Below are positions 1 through 8,965 of a DNA stretch of 52,187 nucleotides, one piece after another; the stretch's first letter is position 1; each line of letters begins with the position of its first letter. This DNA comes from an uncultured Pelagibacteraceae bacterium (lineage in GTDB: Bacteria; Pseudomonadota; Alphaproteobacteria; Pelagibacterales; Pelagibacteraceae). The stretch lies in the NCBI GenBank assembly GCA_902548045.1, contig CACCPR010000001.1:1-52187 (forward strand). Direction: 5' to 3'. A program made the position numbers and the translations under genes. The notes under the pieces are model-generated. The model ran no database searches, was not told where the DNA came from, and was given only the letters and a program-made list of their open reading frames with translations.

Positions 1-854
1 TCATTATCTAAATCTATTTTGGCATTTATAAAAGAAGGGGTCCTTACATCTATTAAATTTTGTGATTTTATTAAATCTTTAATTATTTTATTAATTTCAA
101 ATATTATTTCGTTATAAAATTGATTTGAGCTTGAATTTTCTTTTTTTTTAATTGAGATTTTTTTATTTATTCCCTTTCCCTCAATTCTAGTTTTTAAAAA
201 TATTTCTCCTGTTTTTTCTGTTAATTCGATATTAGCGAACACAACATTGTTAATGTCATATTCTTTAAAAAAATTATTAATATCTAGTTTATAGATATTG
301 TCTTTGTTTGAATTAATTTTTTGAATATTTTCAATATTTTCAGCAGGTAACGTATATTGAATTAATTTATCAAAATTTTTTTCGTTCCAGTTATCATAAA
401 AATAATTTTGAGTATAGATAAAATACTGATTACCTTTTTTTAACAAAGGAAATAAAATCACTTCGGTATTTATGATATCTGAGTAAAGTATATTTCTCGC
501 GTAAAAAAAGTTATGAACTCTTTCTTTGTCAAAGAATATATTTACATTTATATTTTTATTTTTTATATTTTTAATATCATCTTTTGGGCTTACGATTTGA
601 TAGTAAGAAACCAGTTTTTTTATTTCGATTAAATTAGTTTTTGATATTTTTTTGTAATCTTCGTCCAATAAAAGTCTGCTTATCAATTGATTAAAGCCTT
701 TTAATACCGCCTGGTTTATTAATTTCTCTTTATTTTGTGAAATCTTTTCAACTATTTCAATATTATTAACATTAAAAATGTTATTATTTGATAAAACATT
801 TCCAGTTTTAAACAAAATAATTATTATAGAAAATGTTATTATAATTTGTTTCAT
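1..854 (-). CDS. DUF2066-type secreted protein, 3' end cut by window
   Basis: The frame is open on the minus strand from an ATG at 854 to the left edge of the window, so the C-terminus is missing and about 284 residues are visible. The N-terminus is a hydrophobic signal-like segment (MKQIIITFSIIIILF). The following segment, with a stretch reading QAVLKGFNQLISRLLL, resembles the start of DUF2066 proteins, where a repeated alanine/leucine-rich helix precedes a conserved RLL. The position next to purM supports this, because DUF2066 genes commonly neighbour purM in proteobacteria. The function of the family is unknown to me; a periplasmic location is inferred from the signal segment. Only 25 bp separate its start from the purM start. 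The domain call is by eye and moderate. Confidence 0.6.
   Translation of the reverse strand, partial: MKQIIITFSIIIILFKTGNVLSNNNIFNVNNIEIVEKISQNKEKLINQAVLKGFNQLISRLLLDEDYKKISKTNLIEIKKLVSYYQIVSPKDDIKNIKNKNINVNIFFDKERVHNFFYARNILYSDIINTEVILFPLLKKGNQYFIYTQNYFYDNWNEKNFDKLIQYTLPAENIENIQKINSNKDNIYKLDINNFFKEYDINNVVFANIELTEKTGEIFLKTRIEGKGINKKISIKKKENSSSNQFYNEIIFEINKIIKDLIKSQNLIDVRTPSFINAKIDLDN
840..845 (+). promoter_or_regulatory. Candidate -10 element for purM
   Basis: A perfect TATAAT lies 34 bp before the purM ATG, inside the first codons of the divergent gene. No good -35 sits at 16-18 bp upstream, so this rests on the -10 alone in a very AT-rich sequence. It would give a leader of about 28 nt. 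Confidence 0.3.
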
Positions 855-879
855 AATTAGCTAAATATCATTTTTATTG

Positions 880-1908
880 ATGAAAAAAATACAAAATAGT
901 TATAAAAAAAGTGGCGTAAATATTTCTATTGCTAATAAATTTGTAAATCACATTGCAAAAATATCAAAAAAAAATGTCAAAAAGACGGACAAATCATTTA
1001 ACGCTGATAATATAGGAGCTTTTGGATCAACTTTCGACATAAGTAAAATAAAAATAAAAGACCCTGTTATTGTTTCTTGTACTGACGGGGTGGGTACTAA
1101 AATTGATTTAGCAAATAAATTTAAAAAATTTGATACGATTGGGATTGATTTAGTTGCGATGTGTGTAAATGATTTAATTGTTCAAGGTGCAAAACCATTA
1201 TTTTTTCTAGATTATATTGCAGTCGGAAAATTAAACTTAAATAAAACAAAAAAAATTTTAAAAGGAATATTGAAAGGTTGCAAAATTTCAGATTGTAAAT
1301 TAATTGGTGGTGAAACCGCAGAGATGCCTGGCATTTACACAAAAGATAAATTTGATTTAGCAGGTTTTAGTGTAGGTATCGTTTCTAAAAGAAGAATTTT
1401 AAACAAGAAAAAAGTAAAAAAAAATAATGTAATTTTAGCTATTCCTTCAAGTGGAATTCACTCAAACGGATATTCATTAGTAAGAACAATTTTAAAAAAA
1501 AATAAAATTACAAATCAAATTAAGAAAGATTTATTAAAACCTACAAAAATATATACGAATGAAATACTTAAACTGGTTAATAAAGATTTATTGAATGCAG
1601 CTGCTCACATAACTGGAGGTGGTTTGATTGATAATATAGTAAGATCTATCCCAAGTGATTTGTCAGTAAACATTGATCTTTCAAAAATTAAAACAAAAAA
1701 AATTTTCAAATGGTTAAAGTCAAAAAGTATATCAGATCTCGAAATGTTAAAAACTTTTAATTGTGGTGTTGGTTTTTGTTTAATAGTAAATAAAAAAAAT
1801 ATAAAAAAAATTAAGAAATATTTTGCTAAAGATTATATGCCATATGAAATAGGATATGTATCCGAAAATTCAAAAAAATTAAATTTACTTAACTCTTTGA
1901 AATGGTAA
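880..1908 (+). CDS. purM: Phosphoribosylformylglycinamidine cyclo-ligase (AIR synthetase)
   Basis: Converts formylglycinamidine ribonucleotide to aminoimidazole ribonucleotide with ATP, step five of purine synthesis in the cytosol. The 342-residue length is normal for PurM. The N-terminal YKKSGVNI segment, the GAFGSTFDIS segment and the signature DGVGTKID (residues 69-76) are all present, as are the later GGETAEMPG and HITGGG motifs. A TTG three bases upstream (877) is in frame, but the ATG at 880 is the simpler start. It overlaps purN by 7 nt, giving a purM-purN unit as in many proteobacteria. Identification is secure. Confidence 0.97.
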   Translation: MKKIQNSYKKSGVNISIANKFVNHIAKISKKNVKKTDKSFNADNIGAFGSTFDISKIKIKDPVIVSCTDGVGTKIDLANKFKKFDTIGIDLVAMCVNDLIVQGAKPLFFLDYIAVGKLNLNKTKKILKGILKGCKISDCKLIGGETAEMPGIYTKDKFDLAGFSVGIVSKRRILNKKKVKKNNVILAIPSSGIHSNGYSLVRTILKKNKITNQIKKDLLKPTKIYTNEILKLVNKDLLNAAAHITGGGLIDNIVRSIPSDLSVNIDLSKIKTKKIFKWLKSKSISDLEMLKTFNCGVGFCLIVNKKNIKKIKKYFAKDYMPYEIGYVSENSKKLNLLNSLKW

Positions 1909-2465
1909 AAAAAAATACTTGTGTCTTTATTTCTGGATATGGATCAAATTTAAGATCTTTAATCAGTTATTCAAGAATTCAAAATTTTCCAATCAACATC
2001 AGTTTAGTGATTTGTAATAAAATAGATGCTAAAGGGATTTTGTATGCAAAAAAAAACTCTATTCCATATTTAATTGTAAATACAAAAAAAAGAAATTTCG
2101 AAAATAAGATTATAAATGAAATAAAAAAATATAAAATATCATTGATTTGTTTAGCAGGGTATATGAAAATAATTTCAAAAAAATTTATAACATCTTATGG
2201 GAAAAAAATAATAAATATACATCCCTCTTTACTTCCTAAATTTAAGGGATTAAATACTTTTAAGAGAGTTCTTGAAAATAATGAGATAAAAACTGGATGC
2301 ACAGTCCATTACGTAAATGAAAAATTAGATAACGGAAAAAATATCATCCAGAAAAGTTTTTTTATTAATAAAAATGATAATATAAAAATTTTGAAACAAA
2401 AAACCCAAAAGTTAGAATATAGGGCTTTTTCGGAGGCGATTATAAAAATATATAGATATAATTAA
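1902..2465 (+). CDS. purN: Phosphoribosylglycinamide formyltransferase 1 (GART)
   Basis: Transfers a formyl group from 10-formyl-tetrahydrofolate to glycinamide ribonucleotide, step three of purine synthesis. At 187 residues it is slightly shorter than E. coli PurN. The phosphate-binding GYGSNL segment lies at residues 12-17. The catalytic block NIHPSLLP (105-112) supplies Asn105 and His107, and VHYVNEKLDNG (from residue 135) carries the conserved Asp of the active site. It overlaps the end of purM, so the two are likely translated together. Its stop codon TAA shares the palindrome TTAA with the stop of the convergent ndk gene. Confidence 0.96.
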   Translation: MVKKNTCVFISGYGSNLRSLISYSRIQNFPINISLVICNKIDAKGILYAKKNSIPYLIVNTKKRNFENKIINEIKKYKISLICLAGYMKIISKKFITSYGKKIINIHPSLLPKFKGLNTFKRVLENNEIKTGCTVHYVNEKLDNGKNIIQKSFFINKNDNIKILKQKTQKLEYRAFSEAIIKIYRYN

Positions 2466-2872
2466 TTTTTAAAGAAAAAGTTTATTTCTTTTTTTGCGTT
2501 CTCTAATGAATCTGATCCGTGAACAGAATTTTTATCAATTGAAATACCATAAAGTTTTCTTATTGTATTTTCTTCGGCATTTTTTGGATCGGTAGCACCC
2601 ATTAACTTCCTATTATGAAAAACTGCATTTTCACCCTCTAGAACCATCACTACTATTGGCCCTGAAGATAAATAAGAGCATAAATCCTCGTAAAATGGCT
2701 TGGATTGGTGAACTTTATAAAATTCAGCTGCCTCCTCTTTAGTTATGTGTATCTTTTTATCCTCTTTAATCGTTAAATTATTTTTAATAAATATCGCTTT
2801 AATATTGTCTATTAAATTTCTTTCTACAGCATCAGGTTTAATTATCGAAAGTGTTTGCTCTATATTACTCAT
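2462..2872 (-). CDS. ndk: Nucleoside diphosphate kinase
   Basis: Transfers the gamma phosphate between nucleoside di- and triphosphates through a phospho-histidine. The 136-residue length is typical. The N-terminal TLSIIKPDAVERN segment is the NDK signature, and the catalytic His118 lies in SVHGSDS, the active-site motif. It sits directly downstream of pepA with an 8-nt overlap, so the two share an operon. Its 3' end meets purN tail to tail with overlapping stop codons. Highly secure. Confidence 0.97.
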   Translation of the reverse strand: MSNIEQTLSIIKPDAVERNLIDNIKAIFIKNNLTIKEDKKIHITKEEAAEFYKVHQSKPFYEDLCSYLSSGPIVVMVLEGENAVFHNRKLMGATDPKNAEENTIRKLYGISIDKNSVHGSDSLENAKKEINFFFKN

Positions 2873-4322
2873 AATTTTCTTCTATGAGCTGATTTAACAA
2901 TCTCACACCAAATCCTGTTGCACCTCTTGAATTTAATGCGCCTCCATATTTTGAAAAAGCCATACCTGCAATGTCTAAGTGAGCCCAAGGTGTTTTATTT
3001 ATAATAAATCTTTGTAAAAATTGAGCTGCTGTAGTGGAACCTGCTCCGCCAACATAATTTATATTTTGCATATCAGCATTTTTTGAATTCATTAATTTAT
3101 CATAATTTTTATGAAGAGGCATTCTCCATACTTTTTCCTCTACCTTTTCACCTGCATTGAATATTTGTTTAGATAATTTATCGTCGTTTGAGAAGAGACC
3201 TGCATATTCTGACCCTAAACAAACTATTATAGCCCCGGTTAAAGTTGCTAGATCAACAATAAACTTTGGTTTGAATTTTTTTTCAGTAAAAGTCAATGCA
3301 TCGGCTAAAACTAATCGACCTTCAGCATCAGTATTTAATATTTCTATAGTTTTACCACTATAAGACTTAACAATATCTCCAGGTCTTTGAGCATTTCCAC
3401 TTACCATATTTTCTACGAGACCAACTACGCCTACAGCATTAATTTTTGCTTTTCTTAATGCTAGGTTTTTCATCAATCCAACTACTGTAGCTGAGCCAGC
3501 CATATCATAAGTCATGTCTTCCATAAATCTCGCAGGTTTTAAAGAGTAACCACCTGTGTCAAAACAGACTCCTTTTCCAACGAAAGCTAAAGGTTTAGAG
3601 TTGTTTTTTAATCCATTCCACTCCATGGTCACAAGATAAGATCCTCTTACACTTCCTTGGCCTACGCCTAACAAAGCATGCATACCAAGTTTTTTTAATT
3701 TTTTTTCATCGTAAATATTTACTTTTAAACCATCTTTTTTAAGAGAATTTATTCTTTTTGCATATTCATCTGGATGTAAAACATTTCCTGGTTCTGAAAC
3801 TAAATCTCTTGCATAAAAAGTTCCCTCTTCTAATGCTTTAAATTTTAATTGATTTTGAACGGATGGTTTATTTTTATTTCCCAAAACATTAATTAAAATG
3901 AGTCTTGTATCTTTTTTAGTTTTATATTTATTAAATACATATGACTTTAACTTGAGCCCATGAAGAAAATAACCTAAAAAATTATCTTGTTTACCTGCCA
4001 CACTATCTGAAATTAAAAAATACTCACTACTCTTTCCATAATTTAAACGCCCATATAATTCTGCGCCTAAATTTTCCATATCAGATGTCTTTAAATTTTT
4101 TTTAATAGAAATTAAAACTACCTTTTTTTTTGAGTTTATTTCAAAAACAAACAAGTTTTTTTTCAAGTCACTAGTTTTTAATAAATCATTTATGTAAGAA
4201 AAATCTGAATTAGAAAGATGTGTCTTTAAATTACTAGTATTAAATTTTTCGTCAGAAAATAAGATAAGATTGGCTTGGGATTTGCTAATTGTTTTGTTTA
4301 AATAATTAATTTTAATAGCCAT
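2865..4322 (-). CDS. pepA: Cytosol (leucyl) aminopeptidase, M17 family
   Basis: Removes N-terminal amino acids from peptides with a two-metal centre, in the cytosol. The 485-residue length matches M17 enzymes. The C-terminal catalytic domain shows the metal-binding VGKGVCFDTGGYSLKP segment (Lys250, Asp255) and the family signature NTDAEGRL at residues 330-337, whose Asp and Glu bind metal. The N-terminal third is poorly conserved, as usual. It overlaps ndk and is divergent from lptF with about 137 bp between. E. coli PepA also binds DNA; nothing in the sequence tells whether that holds here. Confidence 0.95.
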   Translation of the reverse strand: MAIKINYLNKTISKSQANLILFSDEKFNTSNLKTHLSNSDFSYINDLLKTSDLKKNLFVFEINSKKKVVLISIKKNLKTSDMENLGAELYGRLNYGKSSEYFLISDSVAGKQDNFLGYFLHGLKLKSYVFNKYKTKKDTRLILINVLGNKNKPSVQNQLKFKALEEGTFYARDLVSEPGNVLHPDEYAKRINSLKKDGLKVNIYDEKKLKKLGMHALLGVGQGSVRGSYLVTMEWNGLKNNSKPLAFVGKGVCFDTGGYSLKPARFMEDMTYDMAGSATVVGLMKNLALRKAKINAVGVVGLVENMVSGNAQRPGDIVKSYSGKTIEILNTDAEGRLVLADALTFTEKKFKPKFIVDLATLTGAIIVCLGSEYAGLFSNDDKLSKQIFNAGEKVEEKVWRMPLHKNYDKLMNSKNADMQNINYVGGAGSTTAAQFLQRFIINKTPWAHLDIAGMAFSKYGGALNSRGATGFGVRLLNQLIEENYE

Positions 4323-4414
4323 AAATTCCTAGTTTAACCCTATTTTAATTGCTTGGTATATATGACCAAATATATCAGATTTTAATGGAAAATCGAATAT
4401 AGTTAAACCATAGA

Positions 4415-4443
4415 TTGAAATTTAAATAAGGTTGCTTTATTTA
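4415..4443 (+). promoter_or_regulatory. Candidate sigma-70 promoter for the lpt operon
   Basis: TTGAAA (4415-4420), a 17-bp spacer and TATTTA (4438-4443) lie 16 bp before the lptF start, in the only sizeable gap (4323-4459) upstream of the six-gene operon. The AT richness makes chance matches easy, so confidence is low. The rest of the gap, which must also hold the pepA promoter, shows nothing else distinct. Confidence 0.35.
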
Positions 4444-4459
4444 TATACATTAAATTGCA

Positions 4460-5581
4460 ATGCTACAAAACAAAATTTATCAAAATTATATATTAGAAGT
4501 ACTAAAAACTTTTCTTGTTATTTTATTTGGTTTATCAACAATAGCTTTAACGGTAAGAGCTGTTAACTTTTTAGATTTAATCGTTGAAAGTGGTTATTCA
4601 GTAGCAATATATTTTCAATACTCCATTCTTAACCTTTTTGGAATCTTAACCAAATTTGTCCCGCTCTCTTTTTTGTTGGCCTTAATATTTTTTATAATTA
4701 AACAGATACAAGAAAATGAATTTGTTATATTGTGGACTTCGGGTGTAAAAAAATTGAAACTTGTTAATTTATTTTTTTTCATTTCAATATTTGTTGTTTT
4801 TTTTTATATACTTTTTTCAACTTTCTTAACTCCCTTTGCACTAAATCAATCTAGACACTTATTGAACAAGGAAGGATATAATTCTTTTTTACCAACAATA
4901 AGAGTTCAACAATTTAGTGACTCATTTACTGGGTTTACTTTTTTAGTTGAACAAAAATTCCAAAATCAAATAAAAAAAATTTTCATATACGATGAGGCTA
5001 ATGTTCTTAAAAATTTGACTGATACAAAAACAAGTTCCTCTTCGACTACTATTACTGCCAAAGAAGGTTTGGTAGAAGAAAAAAGACTAATTTTATTTGA
5101 AGGGCAAATTATTTCAGCAGATAAAAATAATTTGGATAATCAAATTGTTAAATTTGATCAACTCAATGTTGATTTAAAAAATCTCAAAACAGATACAATT
5201 ACGCAACCTAAATTTCAAGAGAGATCAACAAAAAATCTTATTGAGTGTTTGATGAATATTGAATGTAATGAAATTGCAAAAAAAGAAATAATTACCGTTC
5301 TCAATAGGAGATTAGTTTTACCACTTTACATCCCTGTAGTTGCTTTAATATGTTCTTTTTTATTAATTAAAACACAAAGTAAAAAAGAGTCTTTTTTTAT
5401 TAATAAATACAGCATCTTTATTTTGAGTTTTTTACTTCTCTTATATGCAGAATTAATCATCCGATTTACTGGATTATCAAAAACTATCGGTATAATTTTT
5501 TTAGTTTCTCCTCTAATTTTAGTTTGTTTAACTTATTATTTTTTAATCATTAAACTTTCGAGAGAGGCATTGAGAAAATGA
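4460..5581 (+). CDS. lptF: LPS export ABC transporter permease LptF
   Basis: One of the two inner-membrane permeases that, with the LptB ATPase, extract lipopolysaccharide and push it onto the LptC-A bridge. The 373-residue YjgP/YjgQ-family protein has three N-terminal membrane helices (roughly 15-38, 50-80, 98-125), a central soluble periplasmic domain rich in beta-forming residues (130-280), and three C-terminal helices (about 290-370). It overlaps lptG by ATGA. As first gene of the pair it is called LptF; the two paralogues are hard to separate by eye, and order plus similarity to the usual lptF-lptG arrangement decides it. lptB is not in this window. Confidence 0.88.
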   Translation: MLQNKIYQNYILEVLKTFLVILFGLSTIALTVRAVNFLDLIVESGYSVAIYFQYSILNLFGILTKFVPLSFLLALIFFIIKQIQENEFVILWTSGVKKLKLVNLFFFISIFVVFFYILFSTFLTPFALNQSRHLLNKEGYNSFLPTIRVQQFSDSFTGFTFLVEQKFQNQIKKIFIYDEANVLKNLTDTKTSSSSTTITAKEGLVEEKRLILFEGQIISADKNNLDNQIVKFDQLNVDLKNLKTDTITQPKFQERSTKNLIECLMNIECNEIAKKEIITVLNRRLVLPLYIPVVALICSFLLIKTQSKKESFFINKYSIFILSFLLLLYAELIIRFTGLSKTIGIIFLVSPLILVCLTYYFLIIKLSREALRK

Positions 5582-6666
5582 ACAAAGTATTATTTAAATA
5601 TTTGTTATCAAATTATTTTAAAACAATATTAAAAACGATATTAATATTTTTTTGTTTTGGATTAATTTTAAATTTATTTGAAGAAATAGAATTTTTCAAA
5701 AACTTAGAAGTTCCTATCTTTGTGCCATTTATGTTAACTTCTTTATACATTCCTGGTATGATGATTAAACTACTTCCATTTATTATCTTTATATCCAGTT
5801 TATGGCACTTACTTCATCTAAGAAATAGTAAAGAACTTTTAACATTAAAAGTATTTGGTTATTCAAATTTTAAGATTTTTTTTACATTAGCAACCTCTTC
5901 TTTTATAATAGGATGGTTGGTTTTGTTTGCAGTTAATCCGATTACTTCAAAAATGATCAAATATTATGAGCAAACTAAATCAAAATATTCAAGAGATATA
6001 GATCATCTTGTATCTATAAATAAAAATGGTTTATGGATAAAAGAAAATACTAACTATGGACATAGAATTATATCTGCTGATAAAACTAGAAATGAAATAC
6101 TTGAAAATATTACAATTTTTAACTTAGATAAAAATTATAACTTAATTGAAAAAATTAATTCTAAAACTGCAGATATTTCTAAAAAAGAATGGGTCTTGTT
6201 TAATGTTAAAATAAGCAAGTTTGAAAAGGGGTTGGTAAAAGAAACTTTTGCAGATAGAGAATTAATCTTTTCACAATACGATTATCAAAAAATTTCAAGT
6301 TTATTTCGAAATTTTGACACTATGTCTTTTTTAAATGTTTTATTAGATTATAATGAGCTACAAAATAAAGGATATAGTAAAAGATATTTAGATCAAAATT
6401 TAAACACTTTTTTATCTTTGCCATTCTTTTTATTTATAATGACAGCTCTTGCTTCAATATTAACTATGAATACGTTGAAAAAATCAAATAATTTTACTTA
6501 TATTGTTGTAGGATTAATTGTGTGTGTAGCTATTTATTATTTTAAGGATTTATCTTTAGCTCTAGGCCAAACGAACAGGATTTCGCTATCACTCGCTGCA
6601 TGGGTTCCAGTTTTTGCTGTTGGTTTATTTAGTTCTATTGGTATTTTACAAATAAATGAAAAATAA
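5578..6666 (+). CDS. lptG: LPS export ABC transporter permease LptG
   Basis: Second YjgP/YjgQ permease of the lipopolysaccharide exporter. It is 362 residues, with membrane helices at about 10-35, 55-80 and 98-122, a periplasmic domain to about residue 275, and three C-terminal helices. The segment NKNGLWIKE near residue 150, with its conserved G-x-W, is typical of LptG. Start and stop overlap with lptF (ATGA), and an 11-nt overlap with lptD at the end, indicate tight translational coupling. Having lptF, lptG and lptD together puts much of the export route in one transcript. Confidence 0.9.
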   Translation: MNKVLFKYLLSNYFKTILKTILIFFCFGLILNLFEEIEFFKNLEVPIFVPFMLTSLYIPGMMIKLLPFIIFISSLWHLLHLRNSKELLTLKVFGYSNFKIFFTLATSSFIIGWLVLFAVNPITSKMIKYYEQTKSKYSRDIDHLVSINKNGLWIKENTNYGHRIISADKTRNEILENITIFNLDKNYNLIEKINSKTADISKKEWVLFNVKISKFEKGLVKETFADRELIFSQYDYQKISSLFRNFDTMSFLNVLLDYNELQNKGYSKRYLDQNLNTFLSLPFFLFIMTALASILTMNTLKKSNNFTYIVVGLIVCVAIYYFKDLSLALGQTNRISLSLAAWVPVFAVGLFSSIGILQINEK

Positions 6667-8965
6667 AATTATTATCTTATTGTTAGTATTTTTTTTTAAT
6701 CCATTATTGGCTGACACCCTAAATATTAAATCATCTACTATTTCTATAGATAAAAAAACAAAATTAACTCTATTTAAAAACAATGTTGTAGCTAGAGATG
6801 AAGAGAATAATATTTTAGAAACAGAGTACGCAGAATACAACAAAGAGACAAATGTTTTGGTTGCTAAAGATAAAACTAATATAACTACTTCTGAAAATTT
6901 TTATCTTTCGGGAGAAAATATCATATTTGATAATAAAAATAATTTGATACGCTCAAACAGTCCCGCTATTGTAAAAGATTTAGAAAATAATAAAATTTAC
7001 TTAGAAAAGTTTGAGTATTCCACTATTAATAAATTTTTTAAATCCACTGGGAATATAAAAGTAGTAGACTCTAAAAATAATTCATATAGTTTTTCTCAGA
7101 TATTTATTGACGAAAAAAAGAGAGAAATTGTAGGAACTGATATTAAAGCTTATATAAATCAAAATGACTTTAAATCTCATGTAGATAATAAACCTCGTAT
7201 ATTTGCAAATACTATTAAAATTGGTGATAAAAAAAATCAATTTACAAAAAGTGTTTTTACTATGTGTGATTATAGAAAAGGAAAAAAATGCCCTCCTTGG
7301 TCGTTACAAGCAACTCAAATGACACACGACAGAAATAAAAAAACAATTTTTTATGACGATGCAATTGTAAAAATATACGATATACCTGTTTTTTATTTTC
7401 CTAAATTAGCGCATCCAGACCCAACCGTAAAAAGAAGGTCTGGTTTTTTACCCCCTTCTTTTTCAGATTCTAAAAACCTAGGCATAGGTACAGACTTACC
7501 TTATTTTTGGGCAATTGATAATGACAAGGATTTAACAATATCTAATAAATTATTTGCATCGGAGCATCCTCTTTTTATAGGAGAATATAGACAAGCATTT
7601 AAAAATTCTAACTTAATAGTAGACTCGGGTTACACTGCTGGATATAAAAATACATCTAGAACAAAAAAATCAGGTAATAAATCTCATTTTTTTTCAAAAT
7701 ATATTAAAAATTTTAAAGGCAAACAAAATTCCGACAATTCTTTAGTAGTATCTATTCAAGACGTATCTGACGACAAATATCTTAAACTTTATAAAATTAA
7801 ATCAGATTTAGTAGATTATGAAACAGATACGCTTACTAACTCTTTAAATTTTACTCATCAAGAAGATGATTTATTTTTAGGATTGGAAATAAGCTCACAC
7901 GAGACACTTAAAGACTCTTATAATGACAAATACGAATATATTCTACCTGATATTCTCTTAGATAAGAATTTATATAGTGACAATAAATTCGGAAACATAG
8001 ATTTTCAATCTAACTTGAAGGTGCATAATTATGATACTAATAAAGTAAAAAGATTTCTAATAAATGATTTTGATTGGAAAATGTCAAAATATAATTTTTC
8101 ATCTGGTATTCAAGGTTCGCTACTTGGAAAACTTAAAAATGTAAATTATGAAACAAACAACATTGATATTTATAAAAGCGAACCAACTTCTGAAATGTTT
8201 GGTGCACTGGGTTGGTTAAGTGAGATTAACCTTTACAAAAAAACATCAAATAATTCTAATCACTTATTTTCTCCAAAAATTTTATTCAGATATGCGCCTG
8301 GTAACATGAGAAAAGAAAATGATAATGCCAGATTAAATCATTTAAATGTCTTTAGTTTAGACAGGCTAAATATCAATGATAATTTTGAAACTGGAGCTAG
8401 CACTACATTAGGTTTTGATTATGAAATCAAAAAACCAACAAGTGATTTTAATTTTACAATTGGACAAGTAATTAATGATAATTCTAATAACAAAATGCCT
8501 GATTCTTCAAGTTTAGATAATCGATTTTCGGACGTAGTAGGAAATTCAAGTTATAAAATAAATAATAGTGATATTGAGCTAAATTATAGTTTTGCTTTAG
8601 ATCAAAATTATAAGCAGTTAAATTATAATGAAGTTGGAGCCAAAATAGATCTCAATCCTATTAAATTTGACTTTAACTATTTACAAGAAAAAGAACACAT
8701 AGGAAATAATGAGTACGTCACAGGTAAAATAGATTTTACTAAAGGTAAAAATGGATATTTTTCAGCTGAGTCAAAAAGAAACTTAATTACCAATTCAGCA
8801 GAATATTACAGTTTAAGCTATGAGTATTTAAACGACTGTTTGAGAGCAGGATTAGTATACCGAAGAGAATTTTATAATGATTCTGAATTAGAGCCAGAGA
8901 ATTCGCTTATGTTTAAAATTTCTCTAACTCCTTTTGGAAATATTAACTCTCCTTCATTTAGATAA
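6656..8965 (+). CDS. lptD: LPS-assembly outer membrane protein LptD
   Basis: Outer-membrane barrel that inserts lipopolysaccharide into the outer leaflet. It has 769 residues. The signal peptide ends near residue 19 (LLA, then DTLNIK). An OstA/LptA-like jellyroll follows to about residue 180, then the conserved start of the LptD barrel with CDYRKGKKCPPW and a segment rich in IPVFYFPKLAHPDP. The rest alternates in barrel fashion. The two cysteines near the jellyroll/barrel junction are seen; I did not find an equivalent late cysteine pair like that of E. coli LptD, so the disulfide arrangement may differ, apart from one Cys near residue 728. Followed by surA with a TAATG overlap. Confidence 0.93.
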   Translation: MKNKIIILLLVFFFNPLLADTLNIKSSTISIDKKTKLTLFKNNVVARDEENNILETEYAEYNKETNVLVAKDKTNITTSENFYLSGENIIFDNKNNLIRSNSPAIVKDLENNKIYLEKFEYSTINKFFKSTGNIKVVDSKNNSYSFSQIFIDEKKREIVGTDIKAYINQNDFKSHVDNKPRIFANTIKIGDKKNQFTKSVFTMCDYRKGKKCPPWSLQATQMTHDRNKKTIFYDDAIVKIYDIPVFYFPKLAHPDPTVKRRSGFLPPSFSDSKNLGIGTDLPYFWAIDNDKDLTISNKLFASEHPLFIGEYRQAFKNSNLIVDSGYTAGYKNTSRTKKSGNKSHFFSKYIKNFKGKQNSDNSLVVSIQDVSDDKYLKLYKIKSDLVDYETDTLTNSLNFTHQEDDLFLGLEISSHETLKDSYNDKYEYILPDILLDKNLYSDNKFGNIDFQSNLKVHNYDTNKVKRFLINDFDWKMSKYNFSSGIQGSLLGKLKNVNYETNNIDIYKSEPTSEMFGALGWLSEINLYKKTSNNSNHLFSPKILFRYAPGNMRKENDNARLNHLNVFSLDRLNINDNFETGASTTLGFDYEIKKPTSDFNFTIGQVINDNSNNKMPDSSSLDNRFSDVVGNSSYKINNSDIELNYSFALDQNYKQLNYNEVGAKIDLNPIKFDFNYLQEKEHIGNNEYVTGKIDFTKGKNGYFSAESKRNLITNSAEYYSLSYEYLNDCLRAGLVYRREFYNDSELEPENSLMFKISLTPFGNINSPSFR

